NCBI GenBank assembly: GCA_019918135.1
Contig: WBZZ01002125.1
Location: 15,001-79,000 of the forward strand
Direction: 5' to 3'
Length of the DNA: 64,000 nt
Source: Paulinella micropora
Taxonomy: Eukaryota; Cercozoa; Imbricatea; Euglyphida; Paulinellidae
The notes beneath the pieces were generated by a model that was not told the DNA's origin, made no database searches, and worked only from the letters and a program-made list of their open reading frames with translations. The stretch's first letter is position 1. The number at the start of each line of letters is the position of its first letter. Positions 12,501 to 24,479 of this stretch are shown here, piece by piece. Made by a program: the position numbers and the translations under genes.

Positions 12501-14456
12501 AATCACCCGAACTCCCAAGACCTTCACGGCTGCGCCCGTGAAAGCTCGGACCACTAAGCTAGCGACCCTATCTACCTCCTGCTGAAGCTCATCCGGGTCC
12601 TCCACTGCTGATAGATCTGGGAGGCCATCTGGCAACAGCCCCGATATACCAGCTGCAAAGGTCTCGTCGTACTTCAACCTAAGCTTAGACAGCTCACTCT
12701 CCTTACCCTCAACTACCCTGCCTATCAAGCGCTCTGCCTTGAATGCTTTGTACCTCTTTACCTGCTTTTTGGGGGGTGGCTGTCCCCCCCAGACCAGTTC
12801 CGCCCACACAGCTTTGTGGTCGGTATCAAGGTCTACCTCGTCGACGCCGAAGCTTGCCTCCTCCTCCAGCTCGGAAGAGACGCAGATGTAATCCAGTAGA
12901 TGCCTTCGTCCACCTACATTTTCCTGCCTAGACCACCAATATTTGTCCCCCCGTGGTTGCGAAAACCCACTGAGATTGCGCAACCCCGTGGCAACAAGCA
13001 TCGCAGCCAGCAACTCACCATTCTCACTCCTAACCCCTCTACCCCTCCCATCTATCTCGCCAAAGAGGCCCACCACTCCCTCCTCCCGCGCTATTCTGGC
13101 GGGCCCCAGCTTAGCATTAGCATCACCAACCGTAACCACATGACCTTTGGTGGCGAAGTAGGAGACGGCCGCCTGCCACGCCTCATAGGCTGCAATAGAT
13201 TCCTCTCGTTGATTTTCTTGGGGGAAGTAGCCGTTGCCGACGAACACATCCGACGCCGTCGCGCTCCCAGACGACAGCCTCACCCACAATTGCTGTGGGT
13301 GTGGAACAGGCGCCTGTACAATGGTAGCGCACGGTGCCAGATAGTTGGCCACCAACGTCAAGACTCCCCCCAAGAGACGCGAGCCCACACCAGTTGCAGC
13401 CGCTTTGCCGAGGACTGCGAAGCCGTCGACTTGGAGCTTCTCCACCTTCTGCGACGATAGGTTGTGCTCCTGGACTCCGACGATCACCCAGCCTCGCTCC
13501 TTGTAGTGCTCCGGCCATTCCCCAAAGCCTGGGCTATCCGCACCCACTTTGCCTTGCCAATTATGTGAGGCCACCCTCAGTGGGAAGCCTTTTACAAATT
13601 GGGAAGAACGAAGCTGATGCCGATGCCTGCGCTTCGGTTGAGCCCGCCTGGAGCCCTCCGCCACCCTCCACGGCCCATCCTGCACCCTCCGCCCCAGCTC
13701 CTCCAGCTCCCGCATCCCGCCCCACTCCGCCAAGGGAGATTCACCGCTTGAGGCTTCGCCCTGGGGCTCGTCGACTTCCACGTCGAGCACCCAGTAGCCA
13801 AATCCCTGCTTGCGAAGCTCCCTCTGCATCTCTACATACTGGGCACCCCCCCGTGCAGCCCGCTGCTTCTCTCTTTCCCGGAAAGTCCTACCCGTCGCAA
13901 CGTGAACCTTTCCCGTGAAGAACTTACGCTCCCGCAGCAGCCGCACCATCTTCTCCGCCTCCTCACAAGACGCACATTTAATCCGCAAATGTCGCCCACT
14001 ACCTCTGCCCGCGAATTCCACCTCGACTTCCCCGAGACCGAGAATTCGGAGCTCTCGCGCCATGACCACTGTCTGAGAGACATGCGATAGCCCCCATACT
14101 ATGCAACATCTCTTATCCAGCTCATTTCGTACCTTCCTCCGCCACCTCCTCGGTGGCGGTACCGCTTGCCACACGCCGTGACCAGACCTTTCCGGACGTG
14201 ACTTCTCTTCCGAGGTTGGGGAGGGTGATCGAGATGCAGCAGGATTGCTGGCTCTACGTGATTCAGGTTGCCCGTCAGGTACGCGAGCACTCGACCACCC
14301 CATCCCGGCCGAGTAGCCATCGCCACCCGCAGGCGCACTCCCACGGGGAACGTCTAAACCTGAAGGATTACCGCCTTGACCCATAGGGCCAGCACTAGCG
14401 GCCGCGCTCTTCGCATAAGAACCTGACATAAGTGGTATGGGACCCCGGTGCCGCAT
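9536..14456 (-). mobile_element. Non-LTR retrotransposon (LINE), endonuclease + reverse transcriptase
   Basis: Two frames, 14456-11343 (1037 codons) and 11371-9536 (611 codons), join by a one-base shift at a G run near 11420, so the element is otherwise almost intact (about 1640 codons). The N-terminal part is Pro/Ser/Arg-rich. An exonuclease-endonuclease-phosphatase-type endonuclease follows at residues ~285-570 (VGVQEHN, GDANAKLG, LDYICVSS, DTDHKAVW). The reverse transcriptase then shows IPKGGDPTDPENWRDI, the QGGFRPKRST region, FVDLKKAF and, in the second frame, QQGSPLSPSLF and the catalytic LLYADD. Near the C-terminus lies a Cys/His knuckle (CxxC...HFLLHC). It nicks genomic DNA and copies its RNA at the nick. 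Clade cannot be assigned by eye. The G-run shift may be a base-calling error. Confidence 0.92.
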
Positions 14457-14469
14457 TGATCGAGTTGTA

Positions 14470-15080
14470 AACTCGATAAATGAGGACCCAGGTGGGGTTA
14501 TTTAAAGCTCAACCCTTGAAAAGCATACGTGTACGTATGTATAGGAATACACACAAACACTCACCTGCATCCGTAACCAGGCACGAGGCAGACCCGCTGT
14601 GCATCATCAAGGTAGGTGTCGTGGCAAACCACCCTGCGTCCGATAAACGCTGCAAGTGAGTCATCTACCGAGAGCACAGAGTGACAGGCCCGTGCACGTG
14701 TACCCACCACCCCATAACCCTCCGCCAGAGCAACCCCATGGCATCCGCAGGATGAGCACGAAGAGTGCTGAGAGAGAGGGTGAGCCAGGAGCCCCGCTCC
14801 GGTCCGTCGTTACTTTGGTCATTTAGTCGTTTCAAGGCTTGTGGTAAGGTGTAGGGCCTCTCGCCTTCGTACAAACTCCGACCGACAGTAGTTTGGTTGA
14901 CCATCCTTCGCGGTGACCATCTGAACACAACCCCCTCCCCCAGTGCCCACCCCTTGTGATTCCAGAGGCCACCCCGAGCCAAGAGCCATGAGTATGATGA
15001 GCAACTCACATGAGTTACTCTCAGTAATTGGGACCCGTCTCATAAATCAATGGAACGCTTATCGTGCGCCCCTCATAGGC
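14470..15080. repeat. Direct repeat R4, copy 1
   Basis: 14470-14525 (containing GGGGTTATTTAAAGCTCAAC) matches 15500-15556. 14568-15080 matches 15755-16290 at roughly 80% by eye, with blocks such as CATCTACCGAGA and CCCCATGGCATCCGCA. It lies directly upstream of the LINE start and may include its 5' region. No convincing gene seen. Confidence 0.7.
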
Positions 15081-15125
15081 TCAGCCCGCCCATGTGAAAG
15101 CTAGGCCTCGCCCAAAGCAAAGCAA

Positions 15126-15172
15126 AGCAAAGCAACAACAACAACAAAAAAAAAAAAAAAAAAAAAACAAAA

Positions 15173-15204
<32 letters not shown>

Positions 15205-15207
15205 AAG

Positions 15208-15252
<45 letters not shown>
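15126..15252. repeat. CAAAG / poly-A / (GA)n low-complexity tract
   Basis: (AGCAA)n, then two A-rich runs, then (AG)n. Lys-, Phe- or Ser-rich reading frames through it are artefacts. Confidence 0.9.
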
Positions 15253-15254
<2 letters not shown>

Positions 15255-15499
15255 AAGCGAGGCCGCCGTGGCTCGCCCGCAATCCAGCTGGGTGCACCTC
15301 GTCACAACCACTCATCGGCGTGAGCTCATAGCTGTGTGCGACATAGGTACAAGAGCGAGAGGAGAAACAGTGTGCCAGCGTGGATGTGTGGGTGAGGCAG
15401 TGCGGTGAGGCAAAGCAGCGATGCCAGTCGAATCCCTGGAGACGGAACCTAGCATCAAAAACATCGTATAAGTCTACCCCAGGCCTCCATCCACCGAGT

Positions 15500-16290
15500 G
15501 GTGAGCTCGATAAAAGAAGACCCGAGTGGGGTTATTTAAAGCTCAACCCTTAAAAAAGCATAAACATGTACGCCGCCAGGAACCCAACAACAATAACATA
15601 GCAGCCAGGAACCCAACAACAATAACATAGCAGCCAGGAACCCAACAACAATAACATAGCAGCCAGGAACCCAACAACAATAACATAGCAGCCAGGAACC
15701 CAACAACAATAACATAGCAGCCAGGAACCCAACAACAATAACATAGCTTCCGTAACCAGCCTTCAGGAACCCGCCTCAGTTACCCGCCCCCGTAACCAGG
15801 TCAGAGACGTGACGTACTATGCATCATTGAGGTGTCGTGGCAAGCCACCCTGCGTCCGATAGAAGCTACAAAAGAGTCATCTACCGAGAACACTAAGTGA
15901 CAGGCCCGGTCACATGCACCCAACACGTCCCGACCCTCCGCCAGAGCATCCCCATGGCATCCGCAAAGTGAGCACGAGGGGTTCTGGGAGAGAGGGTGAG
16001 TCAGGAGCCCCGCGTCCAGGCAGTCGCTACTGTGGCAGTTGAGTGATTTCAAGGCTTGTGGAAATGTGTGGAGCCTGTCGCCTTCATTCCCACTCATACC
16101 GACAGTAGTTTAGTTAACCAACCTGTCCAGTGACCCACTGAGCCCAACCCCCTCCCTCAGATAACCCCCACCCCCGCACCCCGAGTGATACCAGAGGCCA
16201 CCCCGAGCCAAGAGCCGTGAGCGTGGTGAGAGAGCTTCTCTCAGTAAAAGTTTCCGTCTCATGAATCAGTGGAGCACTGATTATGTACCC
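15500..16290. repeat. Direct repeat R4, copy 2
   Basis: Second copy of 14470-15080, same orientation. It is interrupted by the 29-bp minisatellite at 15575-15747. No gene seen in 15253-15500 or 16290-16365. Confidence 0.7.
15575..15747. repeat. 29-bp minisatellite, six copies
   Basis: Unit starts GCCAGGAACCCAACAACAAT and is 29 bp long, essentially perfect in six head-to-tail copies. There are no spacers of different sequence, so it is not a CRISPR array. The repeated minus-strand peptide is an artefact. Confidence 0.95.
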
Positions 16291-16386
16291 CTCATAACAA
16301 GCTGCCAACGGCCCCAACCCCGCCGTGTGGCGGTGACACCCAACCATGTATTGGTGCCCCCCAAAATAATAATAATAATAATAATA

Positions 16387-16654
16387 GTGCTTCTCTGTCA
16401 ATGGCTGATGCATTTCTGCACATGCGCCTCCATCGTCTCACCCGTGAGGGGAGTACGAAGAATTGACGATAAGCTCTAATGACACCCCCGCAAGGGCAGT
16501 TCCAACACTTCCAGACGGGCCGGTATGTTCAATGAAAATACTGGTCCAGAAATAGACCGGTATGTTCAATGAAAATACTGGTGGCACCGACGGGAATCGA
16601 ACTGGCGACAGGGCCCAGATGGTAGAACTTGACCACTGGGCTATCACGGTGTCC
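16387..16654 (-). mobile_element. tRNA-derived SINE, copy 4
   Basis: Full-length copy with two internal ~36-bp units and intact A- and B-box-like motifs. Confidence 0.9.
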
Positions 16655-16656
16655 AC

Positions 16657-16744
<88 letters not shown>

Positions 16745-16975
16745 GTGCTTCTCTGTCAATGGCTGATGCAAATCTGCACATGCGCCTCCATCGTCTCACC
16801 CGTGAGGGGAGTACGAAGAATTGACGATAGGCTCTAATGACACCCCCGCAAGGGCAGTTCCAACACTTCCAGACGGACCGGTATGTTCAATGAAAATACT
16901 GGTGGCACCGACGGGAATCGAACTGGCGACAGGGCCCAGATGGTAGAACTTGACCACTGGGCTATCACGGTGTCC
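16745..16975 (-). mobile_element. tRNA-derived SINE, copy 5
   Basis: About 35 bp shorter than the others: only one internal ~36-bp unit remains. Head motifs intact. Confidence 0.9.
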
Positions 16976-16982
16976 AATGATC

Positions 16983-17018
<36 letters not shown>

Positions 17019-17256
17019 GTGCTTCTCTGTCAATGGCTGATGCATTTCTGCACATGCGCCTCCATCGTCTCACCCGTGAGGGGAGCACGAAGAATTGACG
17101 ATAAGCTCTAATGACACCCCCGCAAGGGCAGTTCCAACACTTCCAGACGGGCCGGTATGTTCAATGAAAATACTGGTCCAGAAATAGACCGACGGGAATC
17201 GAACTGGCGACAGGGCCCAGATGGTAGAACTTGACCACTGGGCTATCACGGTGTCC
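17019..17256 (-). mobile_element. tRNA-derived SINE, copy 6
   Basis: Carries a small deletion between the second internal unit and the tRNA-like head, so the end of the tRNA-like part is lost. A- and B-box-like motifs remain. Confidence 0.9.
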
Positions 17257-17258
17257 AC

Positions 17259-17298
<40 letters not shown>

Positions 17299-17564
17299 GT
17301 GCTTCTCTGTCAATGGCTGATGCATTTCTGCACATGCGCCTCCATCGTCTCACCCGTGAGGGGAGTACGAAGAATTGACGATAAGCTCTAATGACACCCC
17401 CGCAAGGGCAGTTCCAACACTTCCAGACGGGCCGGTATGTTCAATGAAAATACTGGTCCAGTCGGATCGTTACGTTCAATGAAAATACTGGTGGCACCGA
17501 CGGGAATCGAACTGGCGACAGGGCCCAGATGGTAGAACTTGACCACTGGGCTATCACGGTGTCC
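17299..17564 (-). mobile_element. tRNA-derived SINE, copy 7
   Basis: Full-length copy with two internal units; the second differs by several substitutions. Confidence 0.9.
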
Positions 17565-17566
17565 AA

Positions 17567-17598
<32 letters not shown>

Positions 17599-17693
17599 CT
17601 CAGATATAGTAAATCTGCCTTGGAGTGTTGACTGTGACATATTTGAGGGAAATCCCGATGAAAAAACCTAGTCACACTTGCTAAACAGAGTTC

Positions 17694-18089
17694 CAGCCCA
17701 ATGGCCTCAAGGCGCTAAGCTGTGACGCCATCTCATAACCCTTTGGTGGTAGATGCTGGGGAGGAGGGTCGTTGCGCGCGTAAAAGATCTTAAACTCCGC
17801 ATATTCTGGTTGATAGCCCAGGACCCAGCAGACACCAGATTGTTATGGGTGGGGTTTCGAGGCAGCTCTAGCAACCGCGCTTGGTGTATGCACTTGCACA
17901 TTCGGTGACGTCTTGCAAGAGGTTGCTGGGACTGCGGAATAACCTCGGCTTAGTGCAGTCTTGCCCTCAGGAGCTCCATCGGTGGCCCCGATCATCAGGC
18001 GAGAGACTGACACGGGGGGTTGGAGGACCTCGAACAAGGGTAATGGAGGCTTATGTCCGTTGAGGATATGCCACTAGCTGCATCAGTAC
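17694..18089 (+). repeat. Dispersed repeat R3, copy 1
   Basis: About 396 bp starting CAGCCCAATGGCCTCAAGG and ending CTGCATCAGTAC. It matches 62842-63237 in the same orientation with only a few differences. In both loci it lies next to an (AAT)n/(ATT)n tract and to the phrase CCTCAGATATAGTAAAT, which precedes it here and follows it at 63239. No long ORF; a recent duplication or a young non-autonomous element. Confidence 0.85.
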
Positions 18090-18394
18090 ATCTCGAATGC
18101 AAACAAACAAGCAAGCACGCTAGCACATCTAGTCAGGGAAGCAAAGGAAGCAAAGCAGTGTCCAACGTCTAGCACAGCAAGAGCGCGATCTAGCAGCCAG
18201 CACAAAAGCAATCTGACAAACTTACCAACCATGTTCATTACTAAGTACTTATTCACTCGCTTCATGGATCAACAAACGCATAATGAAGTATTAATTTCAA
18301 TAAAACGTTTTCACTAATGATCCACTCACACCTGCTATGTATATGTAAGTATAATTACATCCATATAGACGTCGGAGTATATGTAAAGAAAAGA

Positions 18395-18528
18395 GAGAGA
18401 GAGAGAGAGAGAGAGTGAGAGAGTGAGAGAGAGACAGAGACAGAGAAAGAGAGAGACAGAGAAAGAGAGAGACAGAGAAAGAGAGAGACAGAGAGAGAGA
18501 TACATAGAGAGGTAGATGCATAGATAGG

Positions 18529-18598
<70 letters not shown>

Positions 18599-18611
18599 GA
18601 TAGATAGATAG
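18395..18611. repeat. (GA)n and (GATA)n microsatellite
   Basis: GAGA/CAGA units to about 18505, then GATA units to 18611, ending where the R1 copy begins. Confidence 0.95.
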
Positions 18612-19090
18612 ATGAGATATCGACTAATGTCAGAAAAAAGGAGCTACTGATTTCGTCAACCAAGGAAGTCTGTGGGTAAAGTATAAACCCGATGCCCAGC
18701 TAAGCCGTGATGTTTGCACGGAAGGGACTGATACAGGCGATACCAAATCTCCCTAGTACCAGGCGGGGCCAGGGCTCGTTCTATGGCATAAGCGCCCCTT
18801 GCAGAACGAGCTCCCACCTCCATTACAGAGGACCCAGTAAGCAGATGGAGCTTCGAGACTGTTCGACAGTCTAGTATAAACCGACAGAGCACTGTGGGTT
18901 TTATTCCGGGCTCAACAAGCGAGAAAGGGCACCCTGAGGGAACAGGATTGTGCTTCCCGTCGCTATTTCGGCATGTGACTTATAGGCGTATGGCTAGGCA
19001 CACATAAGGCACCCCACCACGGGCCCAGCACACCCACGCCATCCCCTAATTCTCTGTCTGTCGACAGATGGCACCCATTTTCAAAAAACA
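18612..19090 (-). repeat. Dispersed repeat R1, contiguous copy
   Basis: Inverted relative to the copy at 118-730, and the only complete one here (~480 bp). It ends within 30 bp of the start of the gypsy-like gag frame, so a terminal repeat of that element is possible. However, no TG...CA ends and no primer-binding site are evident. Confidence 0.7.
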
Positions 19091-19116
19091 AGGTAAAGCA
19101 CTTGAACCTTTTGGAG

Positions 19117-19728
19117 ATGAGCGTCTTTGAGGCCACGACTAAGGCAGTGAGCCCAAAAATGTTGTGGACCGAAGTAATGACCGCTTGTCAGAGGCTCGAC
19201 AGCCTGACAGCATCCTTGATCGGTTCTGCATCGGCTTATGCTCAACCGCAAGCCGCACATACGCAACGATCTCTAGGAAAGCGACCAAGAGAGAACAGTC
19301 GTGAAGCTAACACACCTTGTATTCGTTGGTGGGCACGGGCACAATGCTTCAAACACACAAATAAAAAATGCCCGTACAACCACGAGGACACCTGCATCCG
19401 AAACACACTCCTCAAGAACGTACGTTCAGACGAAATCAACACCGTCGCCGTTCTGCGCCGACTGCGCAATGATCAGGGGTGGAAATTACAGGATGTCGCG
19501 GACCATGACCACGAACTAGCTGACGCGATCAATTCTCTTTTCGCTAGAGATGATCAGAAGACGGCAGCCATAGAAGCCGCAAGTAGAGGAAGAGGTGGAA
19601 CACGAGGAAGAGGAGGAGTGAGAGGATCAATTGAGGAGGAGGTGCCCCTTTCGCACGAGGCACATACACTCGCGGGGGGAGAGAGGATTTGTGAGAAGAG
19701 GAGGTGGAAGTGGTGTATTTCAAGGTAG
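19117..19728 (+). pseudogene. Gag-like protein of a gypsy-type retroelement
   Basis: Open frame from ATG at 19117. It contains a Cys/His cluster, C-x7-C-x4-H-x3-C (CFKHTNKKCPYNHEDTC), typical of nucleic-acid-binding knuckles of gag or CCCH proteins. Before the end comes an RG-rich stretch (RGRGGTRGRGG). Position directly upstream of protease and reverse transcriptase frames suggests the gag role, packaging element RNA. The C-terminal ~35 codons after the RG block look shifted out of frame. A host zinc-finger protein is less likely given the neighbours. Confidence 0.5.
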
Positions 19729-20160
19729 AGGAGGAGGAAGATGGGTTGGCCGAGGTGGATACGGCAGCGCAGAGCGGCCGTACAACAGAGATGGGGGCTG
19801 GGCAGACGGCTCGAGCTCAAGCTCGAGTTCCTCGCACCACAGGCCTATGCGACATCAGGCGCAACCACTACCGACACTGATGCCGACTCAGGTAACAGAT
19901 TTGAGGTAGTCCAATGACTGGAGAAGGAGAGAGAAAACAGAACAACAAACATTGCACAATACACCGTTGTACAGGTACCAACCAAGGGTACCAGTAAGTC
20001 TAAGAGCACACAGCAGGCCACAGACCAACTCAAAGGTAGTACAATACCAGTACACCCATCACGACAACAAACAGTACATGCTGCTAATAGGCAGGCGAGT
20101 AAAGCGCTGGCAAAGAGAAAGCAGGCGGGCCCGTCGCAGCCACAGCCGAAGAAAGTAAGA

Positions 20161-20799
20161 ATGGAACCGGCAATCAATCTTATCAACTTGCCGAGACAGA
20201 CAATAGACAAGGAGGATGGAGGACATCAACCTCTCCTCACGGTCTCAAACAGAGAAAGCAAGGACAATCATCCTTCGCCTGTGAACAATACCCAAACAGA
20301 CATTATGAAAACGGCAGAAAGGGACGAGGAGGCGAACCTCGAGAAAAGGATACAGATTTTAGAACACAAGCTCCTTGTATTGGCCTTAAAAAGTCACCGG
20401 CCAGACGCTTTATGCTATACAAACCTTTTTTGTGAAACATTAAATACCTTTATAAACGTTGGTAATGATACTATGGCGAATATTAATATTGTCGGCCGGA
20501 AATTTACTACGAAACACCATGCGTGGTTAGAAGCTAATATGAAAAAATCATCGTGCACCTTGAAAGGAGTTAGTAGTCGGACGGATATAACGGGCATCAT
20601 CACTTTAAATTTTAAATTGAAATCCGGACGAGTATATCGAGTGGACTTGTACGTTGTCCCCGAATACCACGGATCTGTTCTTTTGTCGTACGACCAACTG
20701 CCGACAATGAACGTAGTGATTGATTGCGCCGCCAAAAAGAGTCATATACGGCGTAGAGCCAGGAGAAGAATATACTGTCGACTCTCTCCATGCTATTGA
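20161..20799 (+). pseudogene. Retropepsin-like protease region
   Basis: Frame of 212 codons. Its C-terminal half resembles an aspartic protease of gypsy elements: a NVGNDTMANINIVG segment at the place of the DTG(A) active site, and about 100 residues later VLLSYDQLPTMNVVIDC, like the family's LLGxDxL...VD strand. The Gly after Asp-Thr is replaced by Met, so activity is doubtful. The next frame (RT) overlaps it by 80 nt in another phase; the real junction is near AAAAAG at about 20740. Assignment rests on order and pattern. Confidence 0.45.
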
Positions 20800-22778
20800 C
20801 TCATACGAGGCCCTACACCTAGGGGTAGCATCGGAAGGGAAACAGGTGGCCATTACACACGCATATGAGGCATATATGCCAACGGACGCGGTGTCTAAAG
20901 ATGGTTTAACCCTGTCAGACAAGAGAGAGGCGGAGGTCTATACGGCTACAGTCCCTACACAATGGGATAAAAAGTCGATAGACGATCTCATTGAAAAGAG
21001 GAAAGAGGAGATTATATGCATGGGAAAAAGGTGCCCATCGCTGGCGAGATTTGGAGAAGGAGCAGGGGCCGATGTATATATTACCAACGAGTATTGCTTT
21101 CATGTAAAGGTGGAAGAGAAGGACAGACAGGAGTTTATTCCGAGAAGGGGACGACTCCCTGATATCCCGGCAGAAAATATTAAAAGCTTTATTAATGAAT
21201 TCTGGGGTGACGAGCCTACGTGGCCGCGCTCACTGACAGAAGTGAAAAAGTGCCTGCGCACTCTTTTTGAAAACAATAAACCATATACGGTTATACTCCC
21301 GTACAATGAGAAGGCGATATGGGCGCAGGAGATACGGGACCGGCTTATTGATCATCCGATACCGGTGCCCTCACGGAAGCAACACTTAGTGGTGGCTTGT
21401 CGTCTCGGGACTCGTGAGCAGAGCAGTGCATACAAGCGGAAGCTCAGAGACCAGGACAAGTTGAAATTGATTCCTCAAGCATTCACATGCTTCGATGGTT
21501 TCTACACCCGAAAAGCTCCGTTGCAATATGCGAGATTAATAAATATGTTGGTAGGTCTGGCGGAGGACGACGAGCCAGACACTGCCACATATGAAAAAAC
21601 GGGAATGGACGATATATCAGAAGAAGAGTTGGGCTTGGAGGAGGACAGAGCACCCCTCAAGCATCACAAGAGAATGTCAGAGGAGGAGTTTAAGGCGGCG
21701 ATAGACGAGAAATTGGCAGGAGGAGCAGGTACGGAGAAGGAGAAAGAGGTTTTGAAAGAGAGATTGAAGGCGAACAAAATGATTTTTGACCCCCCTCAAG
21801 CGGGAGGTGTCAAGCCGGAAGACTTCACCGCGGTTATTTGTAAAATACCAGGTGTTGAGCCTTCCCCGGCGCCACGACGGGCAAATCTGAGTATACATGA
21901 AGCAAAGATCGCAGAAGAACAAGCACGACAGTTACTCGATGAGGATTTCATTGAGAGATCGACATCTCCAATAGTTTTCCAACCGAGACTGGTGCCTAAA
22001 CCGGGAGGAGAATGGCGCTTAACGGTTAACTATGCCCGCGTCAATAAAGTTTTAGAGGAGGAACGAAATCCATTACCTACTCTTGAAGAAGGAAGGCGAG
22101 TATTGCGGAACGCCAAGCTTGCGGAACGCCAAGCTATACTCAGTCATTGATCTGAAGAATGGCTTCTGGCAAATTCCACTGGATGAAAAGTCCAGATGGC
22201 TGACTGCATTTGTAGTAGGAATGGAGATATATCAGTGGAAAGTGCTTCCGATGGGACTCAAACAGGCCCCGGGACTCTTTCAGAAAGCGATGCAAAGCAT
22301 GCTGAGTAGCAAATATGATGACCAGACAGAGGGAGGTTCCATGAGGAGAAGAGGACAGAAGGCGGGAGAGTACGCATTTTGTTACATCGATGACATTATC
22401 GTGTACTCCAATACGATGGAAGAGCACATCGACCATCTAACAGACATTTTCAGGCGTATCAAACTATTTGGCCTGAAATGTAATTTGAAGAAATGTCAAC
22501 TCGCAAAGACAAGCGTGACATATTTGGGGTACGAAATCTCTTACAACAGAGTCTCGATATCCAAAGAGAAGAGGGAGGAGATCATGAGCCGGCAGAGGCC
22601 GAAGAATCGCACAGAGCTGCACTCATTTCTTGCGATGGCGCAATATTATAGCCAGTTCATACCCAATTGGGGTGCAACTCGGGCTAAGTTGGAGAGAATG
22701 GTTGACTTCGGTGATTTTGAGAAGTGGGATGATGAAGCCTTAGAAGGGTACAACATGATTTGTCTGAATTTCAGTTAG
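20740..22778 (+). pseudogene. Reverse transcriptase of a Ty3/gypsy-type element, truncated
   Basis: Two frames, 20720-22150 and 22083-22778. The RT domain begins around FIERSTSPIVFQPRLVPKPG, with the block WRLTVNYARVNK, then YSVIDLKNGFWQIPLD, LPMGLKQAPGLFQ, the catalytic FCYIDDIIVYS, and LKCNLKKCQLAKTSVTYLGY, all in the gypsy order. A tandem duplication of 16 bp (GCGGAACGCCAAGCTT) at 22105-22136 breaks the frame inside the domain. The element stops at about 22778 in the connection region. RNase H and integrase are absent, so it is a dead 3'-truncated copy. Confidence 0.85.
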
Positions 22779-22784
22779 TGTACC

Positions 22785-23230
22785 TCCGGGCCGGACCACA
22801 TGATATTATTAAGCACTTCCGGGACCCAGAAAGATTTCTCAGGACCCGGCAATTTTTTCCTAGACCCGGCGATTTTTCCCGGGACCTGGCAAAAAAATTT
22901 GCCATGACCAGGTGAATTTTTCCTTCACTCTGCAATTTTCCCAGAACCGGTGAGAAATACTTTGCCGGGATCCGGCGATTTTTTCTTATACCCTGCAATT
23001 TTTGCCGGGACCCGGCAAAATGTGACTTTTCCTAGACCCGGCAAAATTCGCCGGAATCCGACAAAAAATCATTTTCCTGGGAAATAAAAATTTGTCAGAT
23101 CCTGACTGACAAACGAAAAAAAAATTTGTCAGATCCTGACAAAAAAAAAAAAAAAATTGTCAACAATAGGAAAAATGGTTCAGTACGTCCATTTTCGTCA
23201 AGACCCGACAAATTTTGTCAGCATTTGTCG
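22785..23230. repeat. Degenerate tandem repeat around GACCCGGCAA
   Basis: The motif GGGACCCGGCAATTTTTCC and decayed variants (GACCTGGCAA, GATCCGGCGA, GACCCGACAA) recur every ~25-35 bp, sliding into TTGTCAGATCCTGAC units after 23090. It directly follows the truncated RT. No ORF. Confidence 0.75.
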
Positions 23231-24091
23231 CCGTAGTGTTGGATGCGGTTCACGCCGGGGCAAGGGTGTCGCTCCACTCGCTAGGCTACCCGGGCGGGCA
23301 AACGGATCGACAGAGGTGGTTGGAGATACCCTACCGATGGGGGCCAATGTTGTTGCACCTACAGGCAACGCAACTGGGGTAAAGGCCATCGTTTGAGTGA
23401 CTACAAGGGACGATGTTGCAGTAGATGGTGGTGCAGCTGGGGTGGCGGGGCTCGTCGATGGGTGAGTCGGCGGTGCAGGTCCCAAAGGAATAATTTCCAA
23501 GGTCGCTGCTGGAGTCGTACCAGCCAGGGTTGATGGGGGCACGGTGACAGGAGTGCTTGCAGGGGTTGGAAGTACCAATCCAGAAAGAGATCCAGGTGCC
23601 CCAGGGATCGAAGTCGAAATCGGTACATGGTTAACAAATTCCTCTAAAGGAATGAATGTACCCAATTGATTCCAGAGAGCTCCGTGTTGAGCTGCAGAGC
23701 CTGTAGTACTAGGTCCCAGGTACTCCTGGTAGATGTCGTGGGCTCTTACATTTGGATTCCACATCAACTTTAGGGAGGGTGTCGGTACCAATTGTAGATG
23801 AAGCAAATTAGACTAAGTTTGGCAATGCTTATCGTTTACTGCTTTGAGTAGAATATTACGGTATTTACCAGAGTAAGTAGTAAATAAATCTTCTCGAAAC
23901 TGTGTTGATTGAGTCCACGAGAGGTCCGTAGTGAGAGGAGTTGACTTCCCTTCCTCAACTTCCTTCAGGAATTTCTTCTCGGAGGGCAGAAGACCATGGT
24001 AAACTCCCAGGATGGTAAATGGGTCCAGACATTTCCTCTTGTGCTCCCGAAGACGCGACAGGGGATCGTCGTGGCGTGAGTTGGCGAACAT
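23198..24091 (-). pseudogene. Unrecognised ORF with one in-frame TAG
   Basis: Frame of ~298 codons from ATG at 24091, interrupted only by TAG at 23813-23815. The N-terminal ~95 residues are charged and globular (EKKFLKEVEEGK, TQFREDLFTTY). After the TAG come ~75 ordinary residues, then a Pro/Thr/Ala-rich tail of about 120 residues (TPASTPVTVPPSTL). No domain is recognised; a gag-like or host structural protein are both possible. The C-terminus runs into the degenerate repeat. Confidence 0.4.
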
Positions 24092-24479
24092 TGCACGTCA
24101 CCAGGGGTAGACCAGGTAGTGTGGGTACACTTGTAGAGCACGATGAGCAGCAGAGAGGATGATCTTGCTGGGTGATAAGGGGGTGACCCTAACACTGACA
24201 AACAAAACCAGGACATACTGTGTTGGTTGACTGCATAGAGTGTAGAAGAACAGAGAGACGACACAAAAATGCAAAGACAGGTGAACGATCTGTCTCACAT
24301 ATGTGTTTTTGATGACCTCTGATCTCCCACGTTCGTTGAGTAGTACCTTCCTTGTAGGAGGTGCTTTCAAATCGATCTGTCGACAGAGCACACAAAACTC
24401 GTTTGTGCAGTTTCCACTTGAAAGGAAAACTCTAACTGTGAGTTTGGATACAGCCCCAAGGGATAAATACACAACGAAC

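Larger units (their letters stand above)
16366..17596. repeat. (AAT)n tracts of the second SINE cluster
   Basis: Tracts at about 16366-16386, 16655-16744, 16976-17018, 17257-17298 and 17565-17596 join four SINE copies in the same orientation. The pattern is the same as at 7.8-9.5 kb. Confidence 0.9.

Noticed and set aside
15575-15747. CRISPR-like array
   Set aside because: Head-to-tail identical 29-bp units without variable spacers, in a eukaryotic setting.
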